In this document: piece by piece, positions 63,701 to 64,000 of the stretch
Layout: every line of letters begins with the position of its first letter
How positions within the stretch are numbered: position 1 is the first letter of the stretch
Translations under genes and position numbers: made by a program
Assembly: GCF_024244095.1 (NCBI RefSeq)
Contig: NW_026250688.1
Location: forward strand, 1 to 64,000
Length of the DNA: 64,000 nucleotides
Origin: Nematocida homosporus
Taxonomy: Eukaryota; Microsporidia
Direction: 5' to 3'
The notes under the pieces: generated by a model
What the model was told of the DNA's origin: nothing
Seen by the model: the letters and a program-made list of their open reading frames with translations, nothing else
Database searches by the model: none

Positions 63701-64000
63701 CAGATGGGTCGAGGCCGAACAACTACTGGTATAGTCATATCACGATTGATTGCCTTTGTTCAAAATCTGAAAGAGAAGACTCCTACTGAACGTGACTCCC
63801 TTCTTCAGTACAAGAAGGCCCAAATTGTGTATAAGGACAAGTACATGATTATCTCTAAACTACTGCAAGTACTGCCCAAAGGACGGGAGAGTAAAAACAT
63901 TGTTGATGAGATTATTAGTCAGTGTGTCCATGTTCAAAATATCTATGATGATATTGAGCACCAAAAAACATCGGGTTATCTTATTCGTTATTTCTATCTG
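60731..64000 (+). CDS. Paladin-type protein with three tandem PTP-like phosphatase repeats (partial at window end)
   Basis: The frame is open from the ATG at 60731 to the window end: 1090 codons without a stop. Three homologous repeats each carry a segment like NLREEPVIYINSRPYVLR (repeat 1 about 87-105, repeats 2 and 3 similar) and a CX5R position. Repeat 1 has NCGTGLGRTS with Cys215 and Arg221. Repeat 2 has FQASGFGGRACT, with Ala632 in place of the Cys and Arg638 kept, so it is likely inactive. Repeat 3 has SCQMGRGRTT with Cys990 and Arg996. Animal paladin has this layout with fewer repeats. Related PTP-like phytase-type enzymes act on inositol phosphates; the substrate here is unknown. A T-tract (TTTTTGTAATTGC) precedes the ATG. 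Confidence 0.88.
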   Translation, partial: MENSKEKIETTHIPAVWTEFSILKEDLISPTVEYEPNEIGFSGTENFRAVLNVFGLSQPTAEGIVNLMEYFQKPIIWMNLREEPVIYINSRPYVLRDKQAPFSNIRSFMGISYTRLEEMEMRLKLDIIEMAKKNRGFIQVHTEKQLKALWISTLYVQKVQTVRELFESIGGDKIKYYRTPVSRKLYNKENFLSVLDTILSRNKETDQDLLFGFNCGTGLGRTSYAMAACLIRKKALEYLHLTAELESPSLMEESGREMPGVSTSAFNSRSSLLEVVSGRSGESDFAKVIQVLKRVHGKDKLADWLSKVGNVVPALEKALKGEYTLVERLGSAFNGFYAKKIVDLVLSYLQRFSYLEVLLEHIIKAQCTPDPKKSLKRACILMERYVSLIIYGIYRTNQVPKSFISWIEENPAIYEYIKQIATEIPNLAIFSPADIFSANLNTLKDTRKWTTIIGARTILSADSIVGETTTQPIDNVYIACQITGHLLPAHIPENAKWINLRAEPVIYIGGVPHSERDRLSPHRNIKTIAGITQKLIETQESLLCKRIRNEGAKMNGQLILFDTTTDRELITKRVNVKGKKVTTCDDFMKIQLGIKNYQRIPMVSKSVLYPNTIDAIMSVVINRNSAPLVFQASGFGGRACTARTLAIVIETVQAQVKSATSSNLEFAPSRPIPIKAVEALIRILPNGALAENLVRFAYSKAGQKDIYAILGEPDSDPQPYLSNHFLMITMASFILLNLGPTLSFREWLNQRQDIMNLFNLLKTDRLKTPEIKHPLINRPWGCVLTPHTMLKNDFFPGLKSDKIKDSDNIPGCYNFRMVRCGENDASIAIGLAQPTGEGVGALADYLKREGRQLHWFCLRQEPVIYLKGRPFVLRTTDLIYENVITEGITREWVENIETRMKFDCLEECQKNGSVMVHDEVFENSKPKLVHEVMQILPEEVQTLQEVFTHPHVVYYRLPISDEQTPLPEIYDELYQTILSIKGPSALVFSCQMGRGRTTTGIVISRLIAFVQNLKEKTPTERDSLLQYKKAQIVYKDKYMIISKLLQVLPKGRESKNIVDEIISQCVHVQNIYDDIEHQKTSGYLIRYFYL

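Noticed and set aside
1..64000. CRISPR arrays, bacterial operons or rRNA genes
   Set aside because: No regular repeat-spacer pattern, no Shine-Dalgarno-type gene clusters and no rRNA sequence were seen. The gene content is eukaryotic.

Overview
The window looks like a compact eukaryotic nuclear genome, most likely a microsporidian. About 30 protein genes lie in 64 kb with no intron that I can see. Several conserved eukaryotic proteins are clearly shorter than their yeast relatives: Vps53 about 586 aa, a Uso1/p115 head with no coiled-coil tail, XPA/Rad14 189 aa, Ufd1 227 aa, Luc7 180 aa. Several predicted secreted or membrane proteins belong to lineage-specific families. The genus is inference and I do not assign one.

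Layout. 1-5.5 kb: two divergent secreted-type genes, one with an in-frame stop and one large protein with a C-terminal RING-like domain. 6.5-14.7 kb: DNA polymerase epsilon, a small ORF, casein kinase 2 beta and TAF6. 15-19.9 kb: importin beta, an acidic protein and a Got1-like protein. 19.9-28.8 kb: an accessory island with a six-TM secreted-family gene, the relic 3' end of another copy, a 225-bp direct repeat, a probable 503-bp insertion, two small two-TM paralogues with a relic third, a signal-bearing ubiquitin-specific protease and a small membrane protein. 28.8-38.9 kb: housekeeping genes (Vps53-like, a degenerate thioredoxin-reductase-like protein, Ufd1, XPA, thioredoxin reductase, Uso1 head, tRNA-Ala, PABP, J-protein). 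39.3-42.7 kb: a second RING-family protein. 43-52.5 kb: P1, Hap5/NF-YC, V-ATPase B, an unknown protein, Sen1 and a 38-aa ORF. 52.6-57.6 kb: a membrane-anchored unknown, fibrillarin and a second multi-TM family member. 58-64 kb: Mak16, tRNA-Glu, Luc7, an exosome RNase PH subunit and the start of a three-repeat paladin-type phosphatase that runs off the window.

How it fits together. Two promoter styles can be read directly. Most housekeeping genes have a poly-T or AAATTT-like tract 1-25 nt before the ATG. Most signal-peptide or family genes instead have a TATA-like box about 20 nt before the ATG, and four of them (20636, 55279, 23927, 25040) also have a CArG-type CC(A/T)6GG box about 10 nt further upstream. 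The perfect palindrome TGACGTCA occurs nine times, eight of them intergenic. The secreted set combines RING-like (possible E3) proteins with a USP-type deubiquitinase, which suggests manipulation of host ubiquitin; that last step is inference. Intergenic DNA is largely degenerate pentamers of the TTRRG type, in blocks whose strand alternates.
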